DNA of 12,275 nucleotides from Methanobacteriota archaeon (GCA_005878415.1 VBMM01000065.1:1-12275), one strand, 5' to 3'; numbered from the stretch's first letter, positions 1 to 7,303 are shown. Numbers and translations are program-made. Notes: a model not told the origin generated them from the letters alone.

Positions 1-2
1 GT

Positions 3-404
3 GACGCGAGCCCTCTCCCCGCGAGCGTTCCGCCCGGCGTCGCGGATGAGCTCCGACGGATCCTCCGCGAATTGTCCCGCGTCACGGGATGCCGCTCCGT
101 CGCAGTCGCTCGCCGGGACGGCCTGCTGATCGTCCACCCTCTCTCACCGGGCCAAGAACCGGAAGCGATGGCGGCGATTGGCGTGGCGGCGGTCGAGGCG
201 GTGCGGAGAATCGCCGAAGGACTCGGGCAGGGGGAGTTCGAACAGGCGGTCATCAAGTGCGCCGAGGGCACCATTCTCGCCGCGGAAGCGGGGTCCGATG
301 CGGTCCTCATCGCCGTCTATGAACGGGAAGCCGACCTGAGTCTCGCGGGGTTTCGGATCAAGGCAACGACGCGCACGATTGACGAGACCTTAGCGAAAGC
401 CTAG
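3..404 (+). CDS. Roadblock/LC7 domain protein (5' end outside window)
   Basis: The frame is open from the left edge to a TAG stop at 402-404, so the true start is probably upstream. A TTG at 72 could serve as a start but would remove the first helix. The visible part encodes 133 residues. It begins with a Pro-rich segment and a helix (DELRRILREL), followed by VTGCRSVAVARRDGLLIV, the usual helix-strand-turn-strand opening of the Roadblock/LC7 fold. An alanine-rich central helix and a beta strand (AVLIAVYER) follow. Archaeal and bacterial proteins of this family, such as MglB, are small dimers that bind Ras-like GTPases of the MglA type and act as their activating partners. No GTPase gene is visible here; it may lie upstream. 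The fold assignment is fairly secure, the partner is inference. Confidence 0.7.
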   Translation, partial: DASPLPASVPPGVADELRRILRELSRVTGCRSVAVARRDGLLIVHPLSPGQEPEAMAAIGVAAVEAVRRIAEGLGQGEFEQAVIKCAEGTILAAEAGSDAVLIAVYEREADLSLAGFRIKATTRTIDETLAKA

Positions 405-419
405 CTTCGTGGACCAATG

Positions 420-429
420 ATTAAGTAAC
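420..429 (+). promoter_or_regulatory. Candidate TATA box of rqcH
   Basis: ATTAAGTAAC is the only AT-rich patch in the 48-nt gap before rqcH. Its centre lies about 29 nt upstream of the ATG, the spacing expected if transcription starts at or within a few nt of the start codon. There is no Shine-Dalgarno-like sequence before the ATG, which agrees with a leaderless transcript. The match to a canonical box is only fair. Confidence 0.35.
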
Positions 430-452
430 GCACGGGTCTTCGCACCGCCAAA

Positions 453-2276
453 ATGAAGACATCCCTGACCTCCTTCGATCTGCGCGCTCTCGTCGCGGAG
501 TGGCAAGGGCTCGTCGGCGGCCACGTCGACAAAATCTATCAAAGCCAGGACGAGGTGATCTTTCGAATCAACCTGGCCGGCGGCGGGAAGGCGGAACTCT
601 ACTCCAGGGCGGGCCGCTGGCTGTGCCTGCATGAGCTCGAAACGAAACCTGAATCTCCACCGCCGTTCGCGCAGACGCTTCGGCGGCTGCTCGACAACGC
701 CCGCATCGTCGCAATCGAGCAGCGGGGATTCGACCGGATCGCGGTCTTCGGAGTCGAACGGGGTCCCGACGCGCTCCGCGTCATCTTCGAGGTCTTCGGA
801 AATGGGAATCTCATCGTCACGAAAGGCGACACGACCGTGGCGGTGCAGGCCCCGCAGTTGTTCAAGGACCGCAAGGTCCAGGTGGGCGAGCCGTACGCGT
901 TTCCCGCGGCGGGCGTGGACCCGCTCGAGCTCGACCGAGGTGGGTTCGCGGAAACCTTGCGAGGTGCGAAGGGGCAGGTGGTGCGCGTGCTCGCGAGCAT
1001 CCTCAACCTTGGGGGGACTTACGCGGAGGAGTTGTGCCTCCGGGCGGCGGTCCTGAACCTCGCGGTCGCGGTCGAGCAAGAGCGTCGCCCGACGGTCGTT
1101 TTCCAAGAGGGCCATGCGGTGGATGCGACGCCCATCGAGTTGGTCCAGCACCGCGGCTTGGAGCGCCGCGAGTTCCCGACGTTCAACGAGGCCCTCTCGC
1201 ACTATCTGACGGTCGCGGAGCCGGAGGCCGAGGGAGCGAAAGCCGGGGGCGCGGCGGCGAAGTTCCTTCGGCGGATCGCGCAGCAAGAGCAATCTTTGGC
1301 GGCCCTCCGAGAAGAGGCGACCCGCCTCGAGGCGCAGGCCGTGTTCCTGTACGGCCATTACGCGGTGTTCGACGAGCTCCTCAAGGCGGTCCGGGAAGGC
1401 CGGGATCCGCCGGAACACGGACAAATCAAGGCGATCGACCGGAAAGAACGCACGGTGACCTTGTCGATCGGCGACTTCGACACGATTACCCTGGAGTACG
1501 AGAAAGACGTCACCGCGAACGCGCAAGCGCTCTACGACCGTCGACGCGACGCGCTCCTCAAGGCGCAACGGGTCGAGGAGGCAATCGCCGCAACCCGGGC
1601 GGAGATGGAAGCCGCGACCGCGAAGGCGGTCAGGGCCGCCAAGCGTCCTCGCGTGAAGGCGACGAAGGCGTTGTGGTTCGAGGCGTACCGCTGGGCGCTG
1701 TCGTCCGAGGGCCACCTGATCCTCGGAGGCCGCGACGCCCGCACGAACGACCAGCTCGTGAAGAAGCACCTGAAGGAAGGAGACCGGTATGCGCACGCCG
1801 ACGTCCACGGCGCTCCGTCCACCGTGATCAAGGATGGGGCGAAGGCGTCCGAGGCGACGTTGCGGGAAGCGTGCGAGTTCGCCCTGGCGTACAGCAAGGC
1901 GTGGTCCGCCGGCCTCGCGGGCGGGAGCGCCTACTGGGTGTTGCCCGAGCAGGTGTCCAAACAGGCGGAGTCCGGCGAGTTCCTCCCTCGAGGAGCGTTC
2001 GTCATCCGAGGGAAGCGGAACTACGTTCACGATCTCCCCATCCGGCTCGCGATCGGGGAGGTCGAGGTGGACGGGCATCGGAAGATCATGGGCGGTCCGG
2101 TGTCCGCGGTCGCCGCTCGCGCGGCCCGGTACGTCGTCCTGGGTCCGGGAAAAGAGGACCGCGAGGCGGTCGCGAAGCGACTCGCGGCGGCCTTCACGGT
2201 GCCAATCGAAGAGATCGCGCGGACGATGCCCCCGGGCGCGGTCGAGATCGTCGAACGACACGGGCTCGAAGCGTGA
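453..2276 (+). CDS. rqcH: RqcH, NFACT-family ribosome quality control factor
   Basis: This 607-residue protein is the archaeal member of the NFACT family (Rqc2/NEMF in eukaryotes, RqcH in bacteria). These proteins bind large ribosomal subunits blocked by a peptidyl-tRNA and direct C-terminal tailing of the stalled chain, marking it for degradation. Visible parts: an NFACT-N domain (about 1-255) with the conserved QRGFDRI segment, whose Asp94-Arg95 pair corresponds to residues needed for tailing in bacterial RqcH; coiled-coil stretches around 265-310 and 355-395; an NFACT-R domain (about 405-525) with GGRDA at 425-429, HADVHGA at 448-454 and the YWVLPEQVSK and FVIRGKRNY signatures; and a short C-terminal region. 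Length is normal for archaea. The ATG at 453 begins the conserved MKTSLTSFDLRALV opening. It stands alone between the Roadblock gene and trpB2. Identification is firm; the tailing activity is inferred from the family. Confidence 0.95.
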   Translation: MKTSLTSFDLRALVAEWQGLVGGHVDKIYQSQDEVIFRINLAGGGKAELYSRAGRWLCLHELETKPESPPPFAQTLRRLLDNARIVAIEQRGFDRIAVFGVERGPDALRVIFEVFGNGNLIVTKGDTTVAVQAPQLFKDRKVQVGEPYAFPAAGVDPLELDRGGFAETLRGAKGQVVRVLASILNLGGTYAEELCLRAAVLNLAVAVEQERRPTVVFQEGHAVDATPIELVQHRGLERREFPTFNEALSHYLTVAEPEAEGAKAGGAAAKFLRRIAQQEQSLAALREEATRLEAQAVFLYGHYAVFDELLKAVREGRDPPEHGQIKAIDRKERTVTLSIGDFDTITLEYEKDVTANAQALYDRRRDALLKAQRVEEAIAATRAEMEAATAKAVRAAKRPRVKATKALWFEAYRWALSSEGHLILGGRDARTNDQLVKKHLKEGDRYAHADVHGAPSTVIKDGAKASEATLREACEFALAYSKAWSAGLAGGSAYWVLPEQVSKQAESGEFLPRGAFVIRGKRNYVHDLPIRLAIGEVEVDGHRKIMGGPVSAVAARAARYVVLGPGKEDREAVAKRLAAAFTVPIEEIARTMPPGAVEIVERHGLEA

Positions 2277-2335
2277 CGCGCGGCAAGCCTTTTGCCCCGG
2301 GCGGCCATACCGCGCCGTCGGGTTTTGGTGGGGTC

Positions 2336-3634
2336 ATGTCTCAAGCCGACGCCGTGGTCGTTACACTGCCCGAGGACGAACGACCCACGCGATGGTACAA
2401 CATCCAAGCGGATCTACCGGAGCCACTCCCGCCTCCGAGGGACCCCGAGACGGGGCCGTCGCGAATCAAGGCGCTGCCGAACTTGCTCCTTCGGGAGTGC
2501 CTGCGCCAGGAGAATTCGACGCAGCGGTGGATCGAGATCCCGCAGGAGATCCAGGACCTGTATCGGCAGGCGGGTCGACCTCGGCCGCTGATCCGCGCTC
2601 GGCGGCTCGAGAAGCGCCTCGGGACGCCCGCGCGTCTCTACTACAAGGCGGAGTTCTACAGCCCCACGGGCAGCCACAAGGTGAACACCGCCCTGGCGCA
2701 GTCCTGGTACGCGAAGGAAGAAGGATACGAGCGTCTCACGACGGAAACCGGCGCGGGCCAATGGGGGACCGCGCTCGCGTACGCGGCGAGCCTCGCGGGC
2801 CTCAAGACGACGATCTACTGGGTCCGGGCGGTCCACGACTGGAAGACCCAGCGGCGCCAATTCATGAAGCTGTACGGCGCGACGGTCCATCCGTCCCCGA
2901 GCAAGGAGACGGCGGTCGGCCGGGCGCTCCTCGCGAAAGACCCGCACCACCCGGGGGCCCTGGGCATTGCGGTCTCGGAAGGGCTCGAGGACGCGCAGGG
3001 GGACGACAAGGCGATCTACTGCCTCGGGTCGGTGCTCAACCATGTGCTCCTCCATCAGACGGTCATCGGCCTCGAGACTCAGCGGCAATTCGAGCACGCG
3101 GGCGAGTATCCTGACGTCATGATCTCCTGCCTCGGCGGCGGCTCGAACTTCGGCGGCTTCACCCTACCGTTCCTCGCGGAGGCGATCCACGGAAAGGACA
3201 TCCGCTTCATCGCGGCCCAGAGCGCCGCCGCCCCGAACCTGCAGGGCGAGTACCGCTACGACTTCGCGGATCACGCGGAGATGACGCCGCTCCTGAAGAT
3301 GTACACTCTCGGCCACCAGGCCGAGATGACGCCGGTGCGCGGGGACGGGCTCCGATACCACGGTTGCTCCCCGATCCTCTCCCTCCTCCGGCACCGCGGG
3401 CTCATCGACACGATCGCCTATCCGACGGACGAGCGGCACGTGTTCGAGCGCGCCCGCATGTTCGTGCAGTCGGAAGGGTTCCTGCCGGCGCCGGAGAGCG
3501 CGTACAGCATCGCGTGCGCGATCGACGAGGCGCTGAAATGCAAGGATTCCGGCGAAGCGAAGGTCATCGCGTTCAACGTGAGCGGCCACGGCTTCATGGA
3601 CATGGAAGGGTACGCCGACGTGTTAGGCCTTTAG
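2336..3634 (+). CDS. trpB2: Tryptophan synthase beta-like protein, TrpB2 type
   Basis: The 432-residue protein is a PLP enzyme of the TrpB2 class, which converts indole and serine to tryptophan in family members tested. Key features: the PLP lysine K115 within YSPTGSHKVNTA; the catalytic glutamate E137 in TTETGAGQWG; the phosphate-binding loop CLGGGSN at 265-271; and GLRYHG at 338-343, typical of TrpB2 rather than TrpB1. The long N-terminal extension before the core is also a TrpB2 trait. The usual GRPTPL segment reads GRPRPL here (80-85). No trpA or other trp gene is adjacent, so it may act as an indole-salvage enzyme instead of in a canonical alpha-beta complex; that is inference. The ATG at 2336 is supported by GGTGG about 5 nt upstream. 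An in-frame opening continues far upstream but overlaps rqcH and lacks family similarity. It lies 59 nt after rqcH. Confidence 0.93.
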   Translation: MSQADAVVVTLPEDERPTRWYNIQADLPEPLPPPRDPETGPSRIKALPNLLLRECLRQENSTQRWIEIPQEIQDLYRQAGRPRPLIRARRLEKRLGTPARLYYKAEFYSPTGSHKVNTALAQSWYAKEEGYERLTTETGAGQWGTALAYAASLAGLKTTIYWVRAVHDWKTQRRQFMKLYGATVHPSPSKETAVGRALLAKDPHHPGALGIAVSEGLEDAQGDDKAIYCLGSVLNHVLLHQTVIGLETQRQFEHAGEYPDVMISCLGGGSNFGGFTLPFLAEAIHGKDIRFIAAQSAAAPNLQGEYRYDFADHAEMTPLLKMYTLGHQAEMTPVRGDGLRYHGCSPILSLLRHRGLIDTIAYPTDERHVFERARMFVQSEGFLPAPESAYSIACAIDEALKCKDSGEAKVIAFNVSGHGFMDMEGYADVLGL

Positions 3635-3650
3635 GCGAAACCGAGGGCTT

Positions 3651-3680
3651 CCCGCATCAAGTTCATATCCGACCTGCGGG
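3651..3680 (+). promoter_or_regulatory. Candidate htpX promoter with flanking inverted repeat
   Basis: CCCGCA at 3651-3656 and TGCGGG at 3675-3680 form a perfect 6-bp inverted repeat with an 18-nt spacer. The spacer contains a TATA-like TTCATAT (3662-3668), about 47-53 nt upstream of the htpX ATG. The layout would suit an operator whose two half-sites straddle the TATA box, or alternatively a terminator-like hairpin after trpB2. The evidence is sequence symmetry only. Confidence 0.3.
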
Positions 3681-3714
3681 TCCTTGAGGATACCCAGTGT
3701 GGGGAGTGGAGTCC

Positions 3715-4596
3715 ATGGGAGCGTACGCGAGGACCATCGCCTTGTTCTTCCTGCTGACCGGCATCTTCGTGCTGTTCGGCTGGGCGATCGGCACGGTCTG
3801 GCTCGGCGATTGGATTACCGGCGCAATCCTGTTCCTCTTGCTGGCGGGCGCGATGAACGCAATCGCGTACTTCGCCTCCGACAAGATCGTCTTGTGGTCC
3901 TATCGGGCCCGGATTGTGACGGAGGCGGAGGCGCCGGGCCTCTACCGCATCGTGCGGCAGGTGACGCAGCAAGCGAACCTCCCGATGCCCAAGGTGGCCA
4001 TTGTCCCGACCCAAACGCCGAATGCGTTCGCGACGGGTCGGAACCCCGAGCACGCGGTCGTCGCGGTGACCGAGGGAATCCTCCGGCTGCTGAGCGAAGA
4101 CGAGCTCCGTGGGGTCCTCGCGCACGAGGTGTCCCACGTCCGGAACCGGGACATCCTCGTGATGTCCGTCGCAGCAACCCTCGCGGGCGCGATCTCCTTC
4201 ATGGCGCGGATGTTCTGGTGGAACAGCCTGTTCGGCGGGTCACGGGACCGGAACGGCAATGGGGCCGCGACGATCCTCGCCGTCGTCGGGATGGTCCTCG
4301 CGCCGATCGCCGCGCTCCTCGTGCAGCTGGCGATCTCCCGCAGCCGAGAGTACAAGGCGGACTACAGCGGGGCGAAAGCGAGCGGGCAGCCGCTCGCCTT
4401 GGCGTCCGCGCTCGAGAAGCTCGAGGTCGAGAACCGCCGCCGGCCGATCGCGTTCGGCAGCCCGGCGTCCCAGAGCCTCTTCATCGTGAACCCGTTCCGC
4501 GGAGGCGCGTTCGTCCGCATCTTCGGCACCCACCCGCCGATCCAGGAGCGGATCGCGCGCCTTCAGGCGCTCGCGCAGGGCGTCGACCGGTACTGA
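3715..4596 (+). CDS. htpX: HtpX-family membrane zinc metalloprotease
   Basis: HtpX (M48 family) is a membrane protease with its active site on the cytoplasmic face that degrades misfolded membrane proteins. The 293-residue product has the usual length. Hydrophobic segments lie at about 7-27, 34-52, 150-168 and 186-206. The zinc-binding HEVSH motif is at 137-141 between the second and third segments, and the third ligand is probably E212 in SRSREYKAD. The conserved TPNAFATG (101-108) and GTHPP (271-275) segments are present, so all catalytic elements are intact. I chose ATG 3715, preceded by GGGGAG at 8 nt and GGAG at about 4 nt. A GTG at 3697 would add six residues (VWGVES) with no family support. 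It converges with the 125-aa gene, the two stops being 3 nt apart. Family members are often stress-induced; a symmetric element sits upstream. Confidence 0.93.
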   Translation: MGAYARTIALFFLLTGIFVLFGWAIGTVWLGDWITGAILFLLLAGAMNAIAYFASDKIVLWSYRARIVTEAEAPGLYRIVRQVTQQANLPMPKVAIVPTQTPNAFATGRNPEHAVVAVTEGILRLLSEDELRGVLAHEVSHVRNRDILVMSVAATLAGAISFMARMFWWNSLFGGSRDRNGNGAATILAVVGMVLAPIAALLVQLAISRSREYKADYSGAKASGQPLALASALEKLEVENRRRPIAFGSPASQSLFIVNPFRGGAFVRIFGTHPPIQERIARLQALAQGVDRY

Positions 4597-4599
4597 GGC

Positions 4600-4977
4600 T
4601 CAGCCGAACTCGTGCCCCACGTGGCGGCCGTGGCGGGCGTCGAGGTCCTTGATCTGGTCTCGGACCTCGAGGTTCGGCTCGAGGACCTCGAACTCCTCGA
4701 GGTAGTTCCGGTCCTTGTAGACGACCGTCGTGCGGCCGTCCTTCACCATCCGGATCACCAGGTTGAGGTCCCCGCCGCCTTCCGGGCCCTCGTACAGCGT
4801 GTAGAAGCCCACGAAATGGCCGATGATCTCTTCGAAGCCTGAATGAGGGTAGTAGAACCGGAACCGCACGCGGTCCCCGGGGTAGATGTCCATCTTGTCG
4901 AGGAGCTTCTCGTCGAGGACGCCCGCCTTCTTGAGGATGCGTCGCTCCTCGGTGATGTCGTCCTTCTGCTCGACCAT
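4600..4977 (-). CDS. Uncharacterised 125-residue protein
   Basis: I do not recognise this family. The product is soluble, without a signal peptide or membrane segment. It starts with a charged helical part (MVEQKDDITEERRILKKAG, LDEKLLDKM), followed by a beta-rich middle with YPGDRVRFRFYY, IIGHFVGFYTLYEG, DLNLVIRMV and TTVVYKDRNYLEEFEVLEP. It ends with a charged tail containing RHGRHVGHE. The alternating strands and a central GPEGGG turn suggest a small beta-barrel. The ATG at 4977 is preferred because a TATA-like TTTAAG lies about 31 nt upstream and no Shine-Dalgarno site is present, matching a nearly leaderless mRNA. A GTG at 4992 would add five residues (MPART). It follows the DoxX-like gene on the same strand by 29 nt and could also be read with it. 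Confidence 0.75.
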   Translation of the reverse strand: MVEQKDDITEERRILKKAGVLDEKLLDKMDIYPGDRVRFRFYYPHSGFEEIIGHFVGFYTLYEGPEGGGDLNLVIRMVKDGRTTVVYKDRNYLEEFEVLEPNLEVRDQIKDLDARHGRHVGHEFG

Positions 4978-5005
4978 GGTGCGGGCAGGCACAGCCCCCG
5001 TCCCG

Positions 5006-5011
5006 CTTAAA
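5006..5011 (-). promoter_or_regulatory. Candidate TATA box of the 125-residue protein gene
   Basis: TTTAAG on the minus strand is centred about 31 nt upstream of the ATG at 4977 and overlaps the TAA stop of the preceding DoxX-like gene. It would give a leader of only a few nt. Overlap with a stop codon means the match may be chance. Confidence 0.3.
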
Positions 5012-5600
5012 CCAGTGCCTCTTTCCTGTGGCGGGACTCGCCCCCGTCACCCGACGAGGGAGCGCTGCGAATCTCGGCGATGCGCTTCCACCCGGGCCAG
5101 CGCCGCTCGATGACGTAGTCCAACGACCATCGGCTGGGGCCGAACGTGGCGTTGATGACCATGAGCAGGAGGAACACGAACGCGTAGATGATCCCCGTCC
5201 CGATGTCCGTCGAACTTGGACCGTAAGGACCGCCGAACCCCTCGGGCACGGACCAGATGACGAGGCTCAGGAAGATCCCACCCGTGTACGCGATCTTCCG
5301 CATGAAGCCGAAGAGGAGGGCGAGGGCGACGGACAGCTCGAGGAGGCCGATCGTCGTCGTGAAGAAACCGGGATTCGCGCTCACGGTCTGGCTCCAGAAG
5401 CCGAACCAAGGCTGAAGCCAGCCGGGCTGGCCCTGGCCGGCGTCGGAGACCATCTGGGGCAGCGAGTCCGCGACCCCGGGCTGGAATTTCAGGGCTCCGT
5501 CGATGGCCCAAACGACGCCGAAGACCACCCGGATCGCGGTCTTCAAGGATCCCGCGTGCCGCACAAACCAGTTGTCCAAGTACACCTGGACGGAAGCCAT
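5007..5600 (-). CDS. DoxX/DoxD-like four-helix membrane protein
   Basis: The 197-residue product has four predicted membrane helices at about 20-37, 80-98, 102-118 and 133-151. A roughly 40-residue outer loop (WAIDGALKFQPG through GQPGWLQPWFGFW) separates the first two. The GFGGPYGPSSTDIGTGIIY segment (121-139) is typical of the DoxX/DoxD superfamily. That superfamily includes the small subunit of archaeal thiosulfate:quinone oxidoreductase and many membrane proteins of unknown role. No large subunit (DoxA) or sulfur gene is nearby, so a thiosulfate function is not supported. The C-terminal tail is basic and cytoplasmic. The ATG at 5600 has GAGGTGG shortly upstream on the same strand. It lies 118 nt after glnA on the same strand, a gap in which I see no clear terminator; a weak TATA-like AAGTATG sits at about 5632-5638. 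The family call is moderately sure. Confidence 0.75.
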   Translation of the reverse strand: MASVQVYLDNWFVRHAGSLKTAIRVVFGVVWAIDGALKFQPGVADSLPQMVSDAGQGQPGWLQPWFGFWSQTVSANPGFFTTTIGLLELSVALALLFGFMRKIAYTGGIFLSLVIWSVPEGFGGPYGPSSTDIGTGIIYAFVFLLLMVINATFGPSRWSLDYVIERRWPGWKRIAEIRSAPSSGDGGESRHRKEALV

Positions 5601-5718
5601 CGCGCCACCTCGCGGAATCGACTCCCTCGCCCATACTTGAAGGGCCCGTAGGTATCGACGGTACGGCCGAAGGGGCGCAACCTCGAGCAGAGCCGCGACC
5701 GCCGCTCGGAACGGAGGA

Positions 5719-7194
5719 TCAGGCGTCCATGTACCGGTAGAACTCGTACGGCGAGGGCCGGAGCGAGGTCTGCAGGTGCTCGTCGAGCTTCAGCTCCTCG
5801 TACTTCTCGAGGAGGTCCTGCGGGAAGACGGACTTGAGGAACATGTAGTCCGTCTGCAGGTGCTCGATCGACTCCTTCAAGGACCCGGGGAGCTCGCGGA
5901 CGCCGTACTCCTTGCGCTTGCTCGCACTCAGGTGATACAGGTCCTCGTCGACCGGGTCGCCCGGGTCGAGCTTCCTCTTGACGCCGTCCAGGCCCGCGCA
6001 GAGCATCGCGGCGAACGAGAGGTAGGGGTTGCACGCGGGATCCGGCGTCCGGTACTCGATGCGCTTCGCGGCCTCGATCCCCTGGTAGTACATCGGGATC
6101 CGGATGTTCGCGCTCCGGTTCCGCTTCGACCAGGCGATGAACACGGGCGCCTCGTAGCCCGGCACGAGCCGGCGGTAGGAATTCGTCGTCGGGTTCGTGA
6201 ACGCGCAGAGGCTGCGGGCGTGGTCCATCAGCCCGCCGATGTAATACCGGCAGGTCTGGCTGATCTCCGCATATTCGTCCTTCGGATCGAACATCATGTT
6301 CTTGCCTTTCGTCCACAGGCTCTGGTGGACGTGCATCCCGCTCGCGTTGTCGCCGAAGATCGGCTTCGGCATGAACGTGGCCATCATCCCCATCTTGTGC
6401 GCGACCATCTTCATGACGTACCGATAGGTGACGACGTTGTCCGCCATCGGCACGAGCTCGTCGTAGCGCATGTCGATCTCGCACTGCCCCGCGGTCGCGA
6501 CCTCGTGGTGGTGCGCGTCCAGCGTGAGGCCGAAGGAATCGATGAGCACCCGACACGCCTCGTTGCGGAAGTCCTGGAGGCTGTCGACGGGCGGCGCGGG
6601 GTAGTAGCCTTCCTTGAACCGGATCGGGAAGTTCTTGCCGTCGCTGGCCTGCCAAGGAGCCTCGCGGGAGATAATCTCGTACCCGGCACCGGACCATGGG
6701 TTCCGGACCGCGTCTGCGGTCGGCAGCATGCGGATGCCGTCGAACACGAAGAACTCGATCTCCGGACCCCAGTACGTCGTGTCGTAGCCTTGGTCCGCGG
6801 CGAACTGGACGGCTCGCTGGGCCATGTAACGCGAGTCCCGGCTGAATCGCTCGTGGCTGCCGCCCTCGTACACGTCGACGAAGAAACGGGCGGTCTTGTG
6901 CGCCCCCTCGTACCACGGCAGCACGGCCAACGTGGACGGGTCGGGGTCCATCACCATGTCGGACTCGTGGATTTCCTTGAAGCCCTTGATCGAAGAGCCG
7001 TCCAACTTGCCGACCCCCCGCTTGAACTCCTCCGGACCCAAGGATGTCGAAGGAATCGTGATATGTTGAAGCGCTCCGAGGACGTCGACGAACTGCAGGT
7101 CGATCCACCGGATCCCCTCCGTCTCGATCCGTTTCAACGCCGACGCCACGGTCATCTTCTTGGACTTCGCCGGGGTGCTCGAAGCAATCGCCAT
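5719..7194 (-). CDS. glnA: Glutamine synthetase, type I
   Basis: GlnA makes glutamine from glutamate, ammonia and ATP as a cytoplasmic dodecamer and is the main entry point for ammonium nitrogen. The 491-residue protein contains the type I signatures in order: DGSSIKGF at 65-72; GPEIEFF at 143-149 with metal-binding glutamates E145 and E147; HHHEVATAGQCEID at 228-241; KPIFGDNASGMHVH at 277-290; NPTTNSYRRLVPGYEAP at 334-350; NRSANIRIP at 359-367; and RIEYRTPDPACNPYL at 377-391. Tyr420 in DEDLYHL sits where bacterial adenylylated enzymes carry the modified tyrosine, but archaea are not known to use that system, so its role is uncertain. The ATG at 7194 fits a strong TATA box about 60 nt upstream; Met14 is an unlikely alternative. 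It is divergent from an Lrp/AsnC gene that is a plausible regulator. A hairpin occupies the leader. Confidence 0.97.
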   Translation of the reverse strand: MAIASSTPAKSKKMTVASALKRIETEGIRWIDLQFVDVLGALQHITIPSTSLGPEEFKRGVGKLDGSSIKGFKEIHESDMVMDPDPSTLAVLPWYEGAHKTARFFVDVYEGGSHERFSRDSRYMAQRAVQFAADQGYDTTYWGPEIEFFVFDGIRMLPTADAVRNPWSGAGYEIISREAPWQASDGKNFPIRFKEGYYPAPPVDSLQDFRNEACRVLIDSFGLTLDAHHHEVATAGQCEIDMRYDELVPMADNVVTYRYVMKMVAHKMGMMATFMPKPIFGDNASGMHVHQSLWTKGKNMMFDPKDEYAEISQTCRYYIGGLMDHARSLCAFTNPTTNSYRRLVPGYEAPVFIAWSKRNRSANIRIPMYYQGIEAAKRIEYRTPDPACNPYLSFAAMLCAGLDGVKRKLDPGDPVDEDLYHLSASKRKEYGVRELPGSLKESIEHLQTDYMFLKSVFPQDLLEKYEELKLDEHLQTSLRPSPYEFYRYMDA

Positions 7195-7207
7195 GCCTTT
7201 CCCGCCT

Positions 7208-7227
7208 GGACGGACCGCCGTCCGTCC
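7208..7227 (-). promoter_or_regulatory. Perfect hairpin or dyad in the glnA 5' leader
   Basis: GGACGGAC (7208-7215) and GTCCGTCC (7220-7227) are perfect reverse complements separated by 4 nt. The dyad lies 13-33 nt upstream of the glnA ATG, downstream of the predicted transcription start near 7230. In RNA it would fold as an 8-bp GC-rich stem with a GGCG loop just before the ribosome-binding region. In DNA it could be an operator overlapping the start of transcription. The role is inference. Confidence 0.55.
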
Positions 7228-7243
7228 GTTGCGTTAGCGAGAA

Positions 7244-7255
7244 ATATGAACATAT
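7244..7255. promoter_or_regulatory. AT-rich dyad ATATG-AA-CATAT
   Basis: A 12-bp inverted repeat with 5-bp arms overlaps the downstream edge of the glnA TATA box. Its left half, ATATGA, recurs in the second dyad at 7283-7303. This is a reasonable candidate binding site for the adjacent Lrp/AsnC protein, whose family prefers AT-rich symmetric sites. Part of the symmetry comes from the TATA sequence itself, so chance cannot be excluded. Confidence 0.4.
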
Positions 7256-7260
7256 ATAAA
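7251..7260 (-). promoter_or_regulatory. TATA box of glnA
   Basis: On the minus strand the sequence reads TTTATATATG, preceded by AACAG. It is one of the best archaeal TATA matches in this GC-rich window. It predicts initiation near 7230 and a leader of about 35 nt. Because the element is nearly symmetric it could also support rightward transcription toward the Lrp gene, though that would leave a leader near 100 nt. Confidence 0.7.
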
Positions 7261-7282
7261 CTGTTGGCCTCGGAAACCGTAC

Positions 7283-7303
7283 ATATGACCGGAATCCTCA
7301 TAT
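7283..7303. promoter_or_regulatory. Inverted repeat ATATGA-N9-TCATAT
   Basis: Perfect 6-bp arms (7283-7288 and 7298-7303) with a 9-bp spacer lie between glnA and the Lrp gene. Arm centres are 15 bp apart. The left arm is 39 bp from the matching ATATGA at 7244. Candidate regulator site; the right arm (CATATT) might also act as the TATA box of the Lrp gene, about 80 nt before its ATG. Confidence 0.4.

Noticed and set aside
390..2261. Long open frame antisense to rqcH
   Set aside because: It is Arg/Leu/Asp-rich with no recognisable motif and mirrors the third-position GC of the secure rqcH gene; a typical shadow in high-GC DNA.
1034..2335. N-terminal extension of trpB2 through the rqcH region
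   Set aside because: The in-frame opening yields an Arg/Gly/Pro-rich translation with no similarity and overlaps rqcH; TrpB2 length is normal from ATG 2336, which has a ribosome-binding site.
5007..5600. Thiosulfate:quinone oxidoreductase subunit (DoxD)
   Set aside because: The fold fits the superfamily, but there is no DoxA gene or other sulfur gene in the window, so only the general family name is supported.
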